DNA of 64,000 bases from Istiophorus platypterus (GCA_016859345.1 CM029124.1:7400001-7464000), one strand, 5' to 3'. Shown: positions 25,062 through 38,821, numbered from the stretch's first letter. The notes: a model not told the origin generated them from the letters alone. Made by a program: numbers and translations.

Positions 25062-26557
25062 CTGTAACACACACATAAGACAGAGAGCAAAGTTAGGTAT
25101 TTGTGGCTGACAGAAGAAAGCCAGTGTTCATGAAGCTGCCCAGTGAGCAACAGCAGTTTGTCCGTCCTGTCTTTTGTCCTTCACCGCTTCTTTTCTCTCT
25201 CTCCATCACTTTGGGCTTCTTGCTCCCTGGCACTCTCTCTCTCTCTCTCTTTCTCTCTCTGACCCCCACTGTTTTTCTGCTTCAGTAGAGACTTGGAGAA
25301 AGCATCTGGGAGGGACGACATATCTTCTCTGCAGTAAAGAGAGGGAGCCTCTGACATGACACTTGACATTTATACCATGTGAACACAGACTCTCCCATGC
25401 ACAGAAAGTTTACATCCATAAATGTTGTTATTCTATACCCACACTGTCCTCTCTCTTCCTCCTTTGTACTTTATTGGCATGGTCATTGCCAAAGCAGCGT
25501 ATATATGATTTGCACTATAAGTATAGTGGTTCAGAATGTAGGGAAAAAAGACAATGGTTTGTGCATTACTTCAAAGTACATATCATAAAACCCTATATAC
25601 AGTATAAAAGCACTAAAAATAAGAAAATATATATTATAGGATGAGCTATAGTTTAGGAATAGTGAGAACCATAAAAGAAAGAGAAAAAAGGGACCTTCTG
25701 CTGGTTTTCCCTCAAGCTTAGACATATTTTGGTGCTTCAGTTTCATGGCAATGTCAGTTTCATCCACAAGTAAGTATAACATTTCAGCTTGGCATTTTGG
25801 TGGAAAGTGGGTGAATTTCTTGCTATCTGAGAAGCAAGAAGTGCTGCTCTGGCTCCATGTCGTATTTTTGGTTGAAGGGGCAGGGTCTGCTTTCTCTGTG
25901 TCTCCCCGGTTTGTCTGTGTAAACCTCAATGGCCTGGTCATTGGTGCCCACTCTATGATTCATTAACGTCTCTCTCAGTTACTGGTCACTCATGGTGCTC
26001 AGTCAACCTGCCTCGGTATTGTTTATTCAGTGCTCACAGCACTGAAGATTAGAGATTTGTAGTAGACTACCAGTGGTTGGTGTGTTTTATGTGCTTTTTC
26101 TTTGGCTGTAATTTGGCTGATCCAGATTTTGTAAGGGCTGCGCTGACACTGCACACTTTTCCTCCATCTCTTTTTCCACACCATTTTCCCCCTCACTCAC
26201 TCTCTCTCGTGCTCTCTCTCTCCCAGACTGTCAGGCAGATTGGGGTATTATTAATTAGGCATTATTAACACTCAGTAAACAAAACATTAGGCCCCGCTAG
26301 AAACACAATCTCGGTTCGCAGCAGGAGGTCTAGACGCACGCACACACACATACGCGTGCATGTGCACACACCATCACACGACACGCCCCTCCCTCTCCCT
26401 CCCCTTGTCCAATCGCATCGTGCCCTTCGCCCTCTCTTGCGGTGCGGCGATGACAGCAGGCATAATCTGAAAAGAAAACAATCAAAGTAATGTAGCCTAA
26501 TTATACGTTTACTTTTTCACTCCATCTTCCACTCGTGTAAATATGTGCAGGAGGGAG

Positions 26558-26561
<4 letters not shown>

Positions 26562-26613
<52 letters not shown>
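26562..26613. repeat. (GA)n microsatellite
   Basis: About 26 GA units. Confidence 0.95.
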
Positions 26614-26616
<3 letters not shown>

Positions 26617-26740
26617 GGGGAGCAAAACAGTCATTCAATGGCAAAATGCCTTTTTTTAGACAGGGACAACAATTAACTATGTTTTAGCTCGTCCTTGCAT
26701 ATGAGGTGTGCATGTGTGTGTCCATCCGTGTGTGTCCGTG

Positions 26741-26744
<4 letters not shown>

Positions 26745-26805
<61 letters not shown>
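26745..26805. repeat. (GT)n microsatellite
   Basis: About 30 GT units, preceded by imperfect TG-rich sequence. Confidence 0.95.
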
Positions 26806-26808
<3 letters not shown>

Positions 26809-27753
26809 CTGTGGAAAGTTCTCTTGATGGTTTCTGGATGAGAACTCCCTATCAAAGGGAATCATTTTGCTTGGATGACTCTGTGCACGTGAACACACGT
26901 ACACCCTCATATTCTACTTTGCAGCATGTAGCTAATGAGGTTTGATCTTTCATCACTTATTTTTCAGTATATTAAAAACATAGCAAAGTAAAAATTTATA
27001 AATTATTCAAGATAAAAATCTGGTTTGATTGTATTTTAAGTTTGCGGCTCATTTAATTCACACAATGCAGAGCAATGGTATAAAGCTAGTCCAAAACTAT
27101 CACTTACAGATATTTGACAAAAGCAAAAACTGAACAAAACAATTTCCTATTTATCAAGTGAAAATGTCAATCAATTGTTACATCAAATACTGTAGAGATG
27201 ATGAATAGCTTTAGGTGTCTAAAAGGGAAATTATTACACACATAAGAACAAACAACCTATTTCAGTACATAACATTTTGGTGTACAGATGAGTGCACTAC
27301 ATAGTTGGAGAAAATATTCCTCTCACCTATTGTGCAGCTTTTTCTGTCCCTTCTGTTCCATGTACTTTAATCTCATGTAGCTTTTGTTTGTTGGTGTTGT
27401 TGTTACTTGATTAGGAAGGGATGCTTTGTTGGGCTGTTTCTGTGTTGAGAATGACTAAAATATAGGCATGAATAAGAATTATAGCCCCACTTGTGCAACA
27501 AGAAACTAAATTGTATGCACTCAATGCTCTGTAAAAACACCCACTCCATGGCATACAGTAGGTTATGTTTACACATTGGCTTGCAGTACGGTTTGGTGTG
27601 AGCCCCATTCAAAGTGAGAACTCGTAAGAGAAATATTTGAACACCACAACAAAAATACTGCACACTTTCCACTCTTCCATATGATCATAGGGATGAAGAG
27701 CCCAGGGTAGAAGTCATTCATCTTTCCATAAAGAGAAGTGAAAATAGTCTCAC

Positions 27754-27820
27754 CTGGCAGATACATTTGTTGACCTAAACTTTCCAGCTTTCCTGTTCCT
27801 CTCGGCCAGCCCTCGTACAT
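27754..27820 (-). CDS. camkmt: camkmt exon 7 (67 bp)
   Basis: The acceptor is gtatgtcag and the donor is gtgaga. Two bases complete an Asn codon from exon 6, then VRGLAERNRKAGKFRSTNVS plus A, then AG, which with the first base of exon 8 gives Arg. Human reads N-V-Q-D-I-I-T-R-N-Q-K-A-G-V-F-K here. The R-N-x-K-A-G-x-F core is kept, and the inferred exon length (67 bp) is the same. This is one of the more divergent exons. Another frame of the same bases also stays open, but only this frame matches the protein and the flanking phases. Confidence 0.88.
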
Positions 27821-28756
27821 CTGACATACCACGGTCAAGGATTCATTGTAGACACACATATTAAGTCCTCAATTATAGGAAGTGCTTGAAGATCTCATAC
27901 TATATGCTGTGAACATTCTCTCTATTATCTATATGGCTGATGATAACGCATTTAGAGAATTGCAGTTAAAAGTGTATGTACTGACTCCTTAAAATTAGAC
28001 CTCTTGTGGACTTAATATAAAATTAGAGCCCCCATGTGTTGAATTTCAAAATTTCCATCTCTGGCCCCTGGTGACTGTATTGAAAAAGTCATTGTGACAG
28101 AGAATGGTATCCGTGAACATTGGTCGGATATTATAATCACATAAATTCTAGGCAGAGCGGATTTAATATATATTTACTAATTTAATTAATCTTTTTGCAA
28201 ATGCAAATTTATAGTAAAATATTAACAGCTCTTTGCAAGAACCATAGCATGTTTCAAACAGGCAATGTCGATTTTAATGGAGGAAAGACCATATACCTCT
28301 ATATACATTTCCCTCACTCATCAGGAGAGTCAAACTAACAACTGGCCCATCAAAAATACACAGTTATAGTATCTTGTGCATCACAGAGCTACATCAACAG
28401 ACACAAACTTTAAGTAAGACCTTCTTTAGGTAGAAATATATATGGTAATAGAGAAAGCATGAATGACCACAGATGATTTCCAGGGATAAGGAGCCTGCCT
28501 GCAAAAGCAGATCACAGCAGCCTCTAGCTGGATCAATGAGAAGGCTTTTAACCACAGAAACACACAATCACACTGTCCCTCTCACAAAAGCACACACAAA
28601 CACACACATGCAGATAATCGCGCACAAAGGCAAGGCGATTGATGTCAAGTTGTCTATTAAGACACTGGCTGGTGGAGTTGCAAAGCAATTCAATTAGGAT
28701 TTCCTTGTCTTTAAAGCCTGCAAAGAGCTGAGACAAATCCAATCAACAAAGACAGA

Positions 28757-28769
28757 GAGCAAGAGAGAG

Positions 28770-28828
<59 letters not shown>
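28757..28828. repeat. (GA)n microsatellite
   Basis: About 35 GA units with a few early interruptions. Confidence 0.95.
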
Positions 28829-28829
<1 letters not shown>

Positions 28830-29117
28830 CAGGAACGTGTGATAAGTTTATAGATGAACTGATAGCTGGAGAGCCAATCCAAAATCAAAGAGACCTCCCA
28901 GACACATATACACAATTATATGTAGGCTAGCATACATTTATATACAATGACACATACACAAGCATGAGCACACAACACACACACACACACACGCTAGACA
29001 CCTGTGCATCAGTGTGTTATGCATAGGGATGACAGGGCGAAGAGCAGAGCAGCTTACTGTAATCTCATCACTAGCACACCACTGGGGGAGAGGTCAGAAC
29101 TTGCACAAACACCCCCT

Positions 29118-29123
<6 letters not shown>

Positions 29124-29161
<38 letters not shown>
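29124..29161. repeat. (CA)n microsatellite
   Basis: About 19 CA units. Confidence 0.95.
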
Positions 29162-29163
<2 letters not shown>

Positions 29164-30856
29164 CAAAATGAAGAGGGAAAAGTCAAAGAGAGGGAGAGAT
29201 TTGAGTATTATTGACCATTAAAGTGGAGGAATATTTTCTCCCATCACTTGAAGCGGACAAGTAGCAGCCAATGACATGCATCAATCATTCTTAATGGAAC
29301 ATTTCAATTGATTTTCAACATGAGTATTCAAGGTCACTGCAACCAAGTCGCTCTTCTCTATGCTGTGAGTTTGTGTGTGTGTGTATGTGTTTCTACACTA
29401 TAAATGAGATCAACAACTTATAAGGAAATGGGAAAAAATCTATTGTCTACATATATGTTACTAAATGTCGTCTATTCACAACTATTTTTTCCGAATTATC
29501 TTCTCATCTATTTCATTGAATGAAACTGAGCGCCATCACAACTCGCGATCTCTTTCTATTGTAACACTAGCCACACAGTAAGGCCATGCAAGACAAACAG
29601 TGGTCATTAACGCAAGGCTAAGACCAACAGCTTCCTCAGGGAGAGGAAATGCCACATAGCGCCTGCAGTATGTGAAAGGGCCAATTTGGCTGAGCCCAGA
29701 AGAAATTATCCCTCTTTATCAACTCTCTCTCTCTGTCTGTTCAATCCATTCTTGCTATGATTTCACTTACAATTCACTCTGTGTTTGTTCTATGAAACAA
29801 AGCAGTTGGTCAATGGTGTATTGTTGTGTGCCCTTGTGTGTGTATGTTCTGCAGGCTCCATAATGTTATTGTTTGGTCTTATTGTGATCAGTAAAGAAGC
29901 ATTGTAGCTGGCTGAGACGGATATATTGTCAGCAAAGCAAAATATGGAAGTGCCATGTTGGTCAATGGGGAAGAAATGTGTATTTATATTTCCTGCTTTT
30001 GTGAAATGACTGTAATGAGTCAGAGCGTCTTTTTCTTTCTGCGCAGTTGCTGAGTGAATAAAACGAGATCTGGAAGGATGGGAGTAAAATGCAGAGGATG
30101 GATGAAAGAAGATGGGAAGAAAAGAGGGAGAAAAGAGAAGAACAAGATGCTACAAAGGAGATCACAAGGACATGGGTAAAATGGAAACGAAGAGCAAGAT
30201 AGTTTGCAAGCTGACAGAGTTGATCAATAACCCACTCAAAGAATAAATGTTGGAAAAAATAAAAAAATTAATCAGACCTAAAGAGTTGTCCCAAAAACTT
30301 AATTATAGGCCTAAACCTTAACTGCACACAAAAGCATTTTAAACAAACCTTGATTGTTCCCTCTTCCAAAACACTCATCAAGTCCTAACGCTAGCTTTAC
30401 CATTAGATGAAGTCTCAACCAAAATCTGACAGCATGGCAATTACTGTGCTCTTAACTTGGCATTGTAGGCAGCTAGGATGGGTAGATGCCATGTTGAGCA
30501 CTTGTGCTGGATATTTGTCACTGTGGGTGCCCCATCTGCTGTTTTTGCGTAAGGATAAAGGAGGTGGATGGCTGTTCTTTCCTCACTCTGATCAAATCGC
30601 CAGTTTTCGGGCTGAAACAACAGCGTACCAGTACACAGTGTCATGTGTATAGCTAGAGCAGGGCCAGTGGAAAAATATACTGCATAAGAAATTAATCTTG
30701 ATCACATGGCGTGGAAGAGATTAAAACAGAAATTACTAGCATTAATAATGGTTTAGATTGTAATGTCTAAATTAAGATCTATTCAATAGGCAATAACAAC
30801 TGGCATGGCCATTATTACTGATTAATACTGATATTACTTCTCGAGGACGCACACAC

Positions 30857-30860
<4 letters not shown>

Positions 30861-30922
<62 letters not shown>

Positions 30923-30935
30923 TTATATATATAAT
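30861..30935. repeat. (CA)n followed by TA-rich run
   Basis: About 25 CA units passing directly into a TA-rich stretch. Confidence 0.95.
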
Positions 30936-31496
30936 ACATACCCAAAAACACATGTGATGTGAAGCCATGCAAATCCCCATGTAAAAAAATGTATATTTCT
31001 TGGCATGTGTCCGAAAACCCCTTCTGCCTGAATCAGTGTTTTTATATCACGTATTAAATATTAAAAAAACACTGTGTGTTAATGTCAACTTATCACATGT
31101 TAAATGATGTTACACATGCGGCATTGGATGCAAAACTGTTGTAATTCATGTTATTAATGGTGGTGTCATACATTTTATACAGAATATGAAAATCATATTT
31201 ATCATATAATCTATATCATGTGAATTTATCATGTGACATACTATTAAATCACACATATTTAAACACACATGAATTTATAATGTGAACTTTTTCACATTTG
31301 TGAACCAATTGGATGTTTATGTCATTTTTATGCATAAACAAACAAAAAACTTGCAATTCAAAACCCAATAGAAAAGACAAAAGTATTCACAGAAGCAAAT
31401 TCATATGAATGCTTATAAATAAATCTGAGCTTGAGGAATGAGGCAGAGATGGAGAGATAGACAGAAAGAGAAGGAGAGAGGACGATGAAAGGATAC

Positions 31497-31560
31497 TCTG
31501 AATGGACTTCTCGTTCCCATCTGATAGCAGAACTTCCTTCGCGTCAGCACAAATGGCAAC
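31497..31560 (-). CDS. camkmt: camkmt exon 6 (64 bp), acidic post-I motif
   Basis: The acceptor is ctgtctctcag, which is very strong. The exon reads VAICADAKEVLLSDGNEKSI followed by Q and one base of a split Asn codon. It aligns with human [20 protein letters not shown]. The conserved D-G-N-E segment lies where class I methyltransferases carry the acidic residue that contacts the SAM ribose. The donor is A/gtatcc, a weak match to consensus, but the phase (1) fits exon 7 exactly. It lies about 140 bp beyond one end of the 972-bp tandem duplication. Confidence 0.92.
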
Positions 31561-31653
31561 CTGAGAGACAGAGAGACAGGAAAAGAGGCAGTGAAATGAA
31601 ACAACACAGTACCAAAGAACAAAACCAGAAGCACCCTTAGATGAAGCAAACAT

Positions 31654-31658
<5 letters not shown>

Positions 31659-31704
<46 letters not shown>
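31659..31704. repeat. (CA)n microsatellite at left end of 972-bp unit
   Basis: About 23 CA units ending where copy 1 of the duplication begins (caataatgacataaccg). Confidence 0.95.
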
Positions 31705-32678
<974 letters not shown>

Positions 32679-32791
32679 AATGACATAACCGTATCTACAA
32701 AGCCTCACTCTTTGCAGCCCAGCCCGCCCCACCCCGTCTCTCTATTGCTCCCTCTCCTCTCTGCCATTTCCCTCTCTATCTTCACCCCATT

Positions 32792-33032
32792 TTTATGTCT
32801 GCATTATTTTAATCATTCAATCAAATCAGTCAATACTTTTATCATTGTGGCTAGCGGTGGGGGCTGCTATCTTGCTATCACTCTGTTCAGTAATTGCATT
32901 GTGACAGGGGATGATGGCAAGCGCAGAGCCTTTTCATTTGACGCTGGGTGTTTATCGGGCCGAGCCATCACTCCGTTCGCCGCTGTCACTCTGCACTCGG
33001 CTCGCCGGGCCTGCCTGATGCCCTTCATATAA
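32792..33032. promoter_or_regulatory. candidate conserved element (copy 2 of duplicated core)
   Basis: Identical to the core at 31,820-32,060. See that entry for the sequence words. Confidence 0.4.
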
Positions 33033-33417
33033 CTTTGCGGTGCAGACTATGAGAGACGAAGAGAAAGTGAGAGAGAGGGAGGGAGGCAGGAGAATGGATA
33101 GAAAGCTTTGTGCTGCGCTATGTGTCTCTCTGTGAGGGAGATATAGATAGAGAGGTGTGTGCTTTACTATAACCTCATCTTTTCACATTTTCTTTTCTTT
33201 GCAGATGCTGTTTTATATCAGCAAGTGTGTGTCAGGCTGTCAATTTCTGTTAAGGTGTGTGTGTGTGCATATACACATGGGGTGAGTGTAAGTGCAAGTA
33301 GCTATTGTGTTGGCATGCACACAAATCCTATATGGCTGATTCACTGTAATTTTGACTACTAAGGCATTTGGAAAATACAAATGAAGTAGAATATCCAGGG
33401 TATGAAATTTCTGAGAA

Positions 33418-33545
<128 letters not shown>

Positions 33546-34714
33546 ATGCTCAGGCGCTGCAGGGAGTGTGAGGGGGTCACTGAGTGCTGTGCGTTCTGCC
33601 ATCTGTTCAAATGGAGGAAGGAACCTCCAGGCGGAACCAGGGCATCCAGCTGAAAGATCAAGAGCCCAACCTGGCATCCCATTAGCAACACCCTGCCACC
33701 CTCCACCAACACTATACGCTAATGCAGAGTCAAGTTACTTCAGAGGCTCTCAAACGTCTTAATCTAAACAACCTTTAATAAAACAGCACACCACTAGTTT
33801 GGTAATACAACATCAAACCAAAAACCATACATTTTGTCTTTTAGAAGCAATACTTAGAGTTGCTTTGTACTGTCTGAAAAACAGAAGTAATCATAATCAC
33901 AGTTGATTAAGAAAGACTGATTACTTTCCTCTAAGTGTTTTGTTACTCATTAAATTTTGGAGCGATCTGGTGTAATGACATCTGGTCTGAAACAAGAGCA
34001 GGGTCATCAGAAGGGAGAGAGAAACAGAGAGATTGGTAAGATGATAAAAAGAAGAGAAATGCAAGCCTTTATGCAGTATATACTAAATGGTTTATTTATA
34101 GTCTATACATCACAGTTGAACTCCTTTTACATTCAGAGTAGTTCAGGGAGGAAAACGTTGAGCCTTATACAATGGAGACATGGAGAAAGGAAGGGGTATT
34201 AAACTTGACAGCCAAGTTATTAACAGAGAAAATATGTGCATTGTTGAAGATCACTGCAATTTTCTCAGCTCCAATTATTACAGTGCCATGAACCTTGACT
34301 TGAATAAAGGTTTTTCTTTATGGCAGGCTCTCTCGTGTAAGAGTTTCAAGCATATGCCATAAGTTTTTTTGTTTAAAAAGGCATTTTTAAATTTTGATAT
34401 GAGATTTTACACAGTTCAGTGGTGCATTTGCCTCTGATCTTGACGTTGAGATTTGAATTGCTCTTCCCAGATCTAACAGATCAGTTGTGTTTGAGGGAAT
34501 GAGCTGTGTGGCTTAGGAGTCTGACATTTATCCACAGCATTATGATCTAACACACGCAGATTACCACAGTGTTATTTAACGTAGTTATGTAGTGTAACAT
34601 TATAATTTCAAATGAGCTGACAATATATGTATAAGTCATTTTTTTGGGGGGACATTAAAAGAGGAACAACACGAACTATTCTAGCATATCTGTGAGACTG
34701 CACTTAGCACAGGA

Positions 34715-34880
34715 TTGCTTGGAGCTAAATGAAATTGTCAGCAGGGCGACATGCTCACGATGACAATGCTAACATGCTGATGTTCACCAGGTAATGTTTG
34801 ACAAGTTCACCATCTTCAGTGTGTTCGAATGGTTACATTTGCTAACTGGAACTAATCATAAATGACAGCTGAGGCCAACT
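34715..34880. mobile_element. dispersed fish repeat fragment (cagcagggcracatgct family)
   Basis: Contains cagcagggcgacatgctcac, caatgctaacatgctgatgt, tcaccatcttcagtgtgttc and tttgctaactggaactaatc, followed by gacagctgaggcca. These are characteristic words of a widespread fish repeat rich in 'gctaacatgctgatg'. A related fragment in the other orientation lies near 61.85 kb. Family name not determined. Confidence 0.6.
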
Positions 34881-35967
34881 GACCAGCCAAAGAGCAACTT
34901 CCATAGGTTGGCCTAAATCCTCCGCCAGGCTCATCTGTGCAAGCCGTGTGATAGAGATCAGAGTTTTCAAAGCAGAGTAGACAGCCAGGGGGTGAGGGGG
35001 TTAACCATGATTACAAAATGACCAGGATATGAGCTTTCAAGTCTGCCATGAGACACTGGTCATTCTAACAAACTAAGCTTTGTGAATCAGGGCTTACAAA
35101 TGTTAAGGTTCATATTTTAATTCGATTACTTTAGATGGAGCTACCGTAGATGGAAGCATCAGGATTCTCAGTTAATGACTGGAATTTTAAGAAGAATGCT
35201 TTTTCTGAATTCTAAGAAAATGTATGTTTATCTGCAATGAACATTAGAGACACAGTAGAGACACAGTAATGATATCCTCAGGAAGTGCTAGTCACATTGA
35301 GTCTAAAAATTCTGTATGAGTATTTCGTCGTGTGTTCAAATTTGACTGAGTTATGACTCCAAGAAGGACTACAATGTTCTGCACAAATTGAGGCAGTCAT
35401 GCGTTAAGGGTTTCAAAGTACCTTAACTGCTGCCAGGGGCTGTGTGTCTGCTGCTGTAGCTCCAATTGCTCCTCGTCTTGATAACTGAGTCAAATCATCA
35501 GGACAAACTACAATAACTAACTTCAGGTTGCTTTTACATAAAACAAATCTATGGCATGCACCTGTCTATTTCACCTCAGTATGACCAGGTATCACCATGT
35601 AGATGAAGAATTCCATCTAATTTTTATCCAAAATTTTGGAGTGCAGTTTAACATGACACTCCTGAGGGATGCGTAAGAAAGGAAGGAGGAGATGAAACTA
35701 GGGTGATAGAGTGATGTAGAAAAAAAATAAAGATTCAAAGCAGGAGGTTGACTGAGTGATAAAAAGCAGAGTGGTAGGGGGCAAAATTCTGCAACTTAAG
35801 GAATAATTAATGAATTGTTCACATGGACAACAGAGAAAAAAGCTTGAATGTGGTGTCAGTGACGAATGAAGGAGGGAGGAGGAGAAGGAGAGGTGTGAGG
35901 GAAGGATTCCATCTCAAGCCACCAATGTCAAAACATGGTGTATTGACTGCAAGGAGATAAAACCAGG

Positions 35968-35971
<4 letters not shown>

Positions 35972-36028
<57 letters not shown>

Positions 36029-36136
36029 CATACAGAAAGGCATCTAGCAGATCGATTGGACACTGACGCCTGCTATGTGGAGGGGCCTTAAGACCCTGGC
36101 TAATAAACCCTATGGCTAACTGACTGAGGTATATCC

Positions 36137-36175
<39 letters not shown>
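35972..36175. repeat. paired (CA)n and (GT)n microsatellites
   Basis: (CA)n at 35,972-36,027 and (GT)n at 36,139-36,175 lie in opposite orientation about 110 bp apart. A transcript or single strand could fold them into a long hairpin. Confidence 0.9.
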
Positions 36176-36179
<4 letters not shown>

Positions 36180-37302
36180 AGATTTTTCTTTTTTAACCAA
36201 GTTAAAAAAAATCTCTTAGTCTAAGAGAAAATCATGGTTGACCTTGTTACTAATCTTGTCTTTAATGAATTACTTAGGTAATTCACAATAAAAATACAGC
36301 AGCCAGATGTGCAAATACTATCAAATATGTTGCCATACTAACAATCACAGCATTCGTGTGACGAATATAAGGGGAATTTAGGCTAAAGTTAATTAGAGAA
36401 GGAAATTAAAAAAAAAAAAATCAACAATCGGTGAGGTTACACAGTCTAATAATTCAAATGTGTAGAAATGGCAGGGGAGAGACTGTCTCGCACCACTGCT
36501 GTCCACTGAGGACATGAAGCTTCCCCGATACCGGTATCATGAGTTCAGCCTGGAAACTTGGCAGCAGTGTTAAGTATACTCCAGAATCCATCAAACGGCT
36601 GTGTGCTGATTGAAATTGATATTTATTCCAGTTAACAAACACATCTTCACCATCATAGCAACCACAGGGTAATTTAGCAATGTCTGTTATAGTTCTACAT
36701 GAAAAAAATACTCTTAAAAAAAATTACCATTCTTAAAATCTTTGAAAATCATATACCCAATTCTGGAGCAGATTACCAGAAGTTTTTACATAACAAGATT
36801 AGCATAAATAACATGTCTGTCTAATCTAGCAGTCATCTGGATTACCCCTAACTTCTAACAGATTTAGAAGATGGTTTCAGCACTGATAGGTTTATAAATT
36901 ATTCCTGGACCAAAACTTTGGGAGAGTTCACTCATAATTTTAGGAGTTATTCAGCCAGTTAGGAACAAACCAAAGGCACATGATGTTCTGTGAACATGGC
37001 CTCAGGTGGTTAACATTGAAGATTAGATATGTAACCTGCTGTTAATTCATTTTGGGTAATAGGTGCGCATGCGTAAACTTGTGAGGGTTTGCAAACACAC
37101 ACATACACTCCCACAGGTACACATACACACAGGCACACAAAAGCGTATGATAGTGCTTATGAACAGGTATAGATACTGTGTGCCCCTCCTGTCTGTGTAT
37201 TGATTGTCGAGGGTCAGTTTCATTAGGGAAGGCGAGCCACTTCTCTCACATAAATCTGTAAATGTGTGTGTGTGTGTTTGTGTGTGTGTTTGTGTGACTT
37301 AC

Positions 37303-37354
37303 CATGAGCCCCGCAAGACAAGTCATACCTCCTCCTAACTCACACACTGCACCC
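37303..37354 (-). CDS. camkmt: camkmt exon 5 (52 bp), SAM-binding motif I
   Basis: The acceptor is tgtctctcag with a long pyrimidine tract, and the donor is gtaagt. The exon encodes GAVCELGGGMTCLAGLM after one base that completes the preceding Lys codon. The E-L-G-G-G-M core is motif I of class I methyltransferases, the glycine-rich loop that binds S-adenosylmethionine. VCELGGGMTCLAGLM is identical to human CAMKMT. Compared with human, the fish sequence is one residue shorter just before this motif (F-K-G-A-V against F-R-A-L-A-V). The exon ends in phase 0. Confidence 0.95.
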
Positions 37355-37652
37355 CTGAGAGACAGAGAAGAAGAGAGAGACGGGTGGGAGAGAGATTCAC
37401 CTTTCTGAGCCAAACAAAGCACTTTAGCACTGACACCCACACACACACACACACGCACACTGTAAAGTACAGCACACAGATGTACATATACACACTCACA
37501 CACACACACATTAAACACAGCAGGGTTAGAAATATCAATTCAACCATCAACCTGAAAGCTGAATACTGAACATTGAGAAGCACAAGCTCAATCAGCGGGA
37601 AATCTGAGAAAAAACACACTCTCACTCACTCTCGCACACACTCGCTCGCACA

Positions 37653-37689
<37 letters not shown>

Positions 37690-38760
37690 TCCTGTAGCTT
37701 GCATGCTCATTCAACCCCTCTCCATCCTCTTCCTCCTTTCATCTCCCCTTCCCCTCCATCTCTATCCCTGTCCTCTTTCATCCCTCCCTGCCTCCCTCCC
37801 TCTCTTTCTGACCTTCACTACGCTGCTCTGATCAATACCCCTCTCTTCCTCGCCTCCCGCCTCTTGAATGTTAAAACAGGAAATCAAAGGGTGATGTTCC
37901 ACCTTGAGTGGAAATCAAAGGTGCCTGGGTGCTTTTCAGCCCCGTGCCGCAGGGCAGGCCAGTGCTCAGCAGACGGGAGCAGGGGAAAGAGCAGCACAAA
38001 ACAACACAGTGTGGCATGGAAAGGTACAGAATGACACGGGTAGCAAGCGTTTATGACGGGTCCCAGGCAGATTTCAATTAGAAAGATATTTGGAAAGTCT
38101 TGGTGCTGACCGCCTTTCTGAGAGCTAAATTTATGAGCCTGAGATACCGTCACGATGTTATAGATTAACAGTTTAATCAGAGTAGAACTGATATATTTTG
38201 GTGTAATTATATTTGCTAAAATGTTATAGGGACAACTTTAACCCACAACATGTGTTGGTATTTCCAAGCCTGTTGCTGCTTTACCTCCCTCCAGCCTGCT
38301 GAGAATAATCTGTTTTCAATTTTCTCTTTAATTTCACTGAAGAGGAGAATTATTTTCAGGGCCACTTTGCCAGCCTTTGTCTACTGAAATGTTACCACCT
38401 GATTTGCCCTTTATCCTGTTTTGTAACATAAAGCAATTTCCTGCGATGCAGCAGGTTTCATGTGGAATGAGACACAGTTGAAAGCGGACCATCTTTCACA
38501 AATGCTTCAAAATTTTAGTAGCAAATGTTTTACTGATGTTAAGCTTTCACCAAAAAATGAAAAACTCTTAACTTTCTTTTCCATATGAAAGGCCAATTAG
38601 ATAACAATGTGCCCAAACCTGATAAATTGAAAAAAAAAAAAAGTTTAAATACATTAAAAACAATGTCGTAGATCCTGATCTGTTAGTCTTTGCTTTCTTG
38701 GTGAGAGAGTTGAGTCTTCCGACAATAGGCTGAGCAGGTTAAAATACAGGAATAACTCAC
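37355..38760. other. camkmt intron 4
   Basis: A 1.4-kb intron. It contains short CA tracts (37,437-37,458 and 37,656-37,686), a pyrimidine-rich stretch (37,715-37,815) and a regulatory-looking block (37,862-38,215). No other exon. Confidence 0.8.
37862..38215. promoter_or_regulatory. candidate conserved element, intron 4
   Basis: About 350 bp of unique, mixed-composition sequence between exons 4 and 5. It includes gttaaaacaggaaatcaaag, atttcaattagaaagatatt, gctaaatttatgagcctgag and gattaacagtttaatcagag. AATTAG, TTAATC and ATTTAT cores recur. No open frame of protein-like composition. Confidence 0.4.
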
Positions 38761-38821
38761 TTGAACATGTGATGTTTCTGAAGACAGTAATGAGCCATCA
38801 CTTCTTCAGAAGGCCACACAC
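38761..38821 (-). CDS. camkmt: camkmt exon 4 (61 bp)
   Basis: The acceptor is ctgacttag and the donor is gtgagt. The exon supplies the last two bases of a split codon (xGT), then VWPSEEVMAHYCLQKHHMF, then two bases (AA) that join exon 5 to give Lys. It aligns with the human segment around IWPSEEVLAYYC; the W-P-S-E-E-V core is identical. This stretch lies just before the SAM-binding motif. It is too short to appear as an independent long frame and was found from homology plus splice sites. Confidence 0.9.

Larger units (their letters stand above)
25062..27753. other. camkmt intron 7
   Basis: A 2.7-kb intron. It holds a CT-rich stretch (25,190-25,262), a moderately GC-rich patch (26,290-26,480) with an acceptor-like sequence on the minus strand, (GA)n at 26,562-26,613 and (GT)n at 26,745-26,805. 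A minus-strand open frame at 25,531-25,941 has no recognisable homology or supporting splice sites. Confidence 0.75.
27821..31496. other. camkmt intron 6
   Basis: A 3.7-kb, mostly AT-rich intron. It holds (GA)n at 28,757-28,828, (CA)n at 29,124-29,161, and a (CA)n tract followed by a short TA-rich run at 30,861-30,935. The unique stretch 28,610-28,745 (ggcgattgatgtcaagttgt, ttcaattaggatttccttgt) looks mildly regulatory. No exons are seen. Confidence 0.75.

Noticed and set aside
25531..25941. 136-residue minus-strand frame in intron 7
   Set aside because: No recognisable family or flanking splice signals; hydrophobic low-complexity tail; not part of the CAMKMT protein.
26400..26475. Strong acceptor (ttttcttttcag) followed by a CpG-rich open frame on the minus strand
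   Set aside because: The following sequence matches no CAMKMT segment and runs into purine and CA repeats; phase does not fit exon 7.
27310..27400. Candidate exon 7 with donor caatag/gtgaga at about 27.33 kb
   Set aside because: Poor acceptor and no similarity; the true exon 7 was found at 27,754-27,820.
27569..27859. Alternative frame over exon 7 (M-Y-E-G-W-P-R-G-T-G)
   Set aside because: Looks protein-like, but only the other frame matches CAMKMT and the phases of exons 6 and 8.
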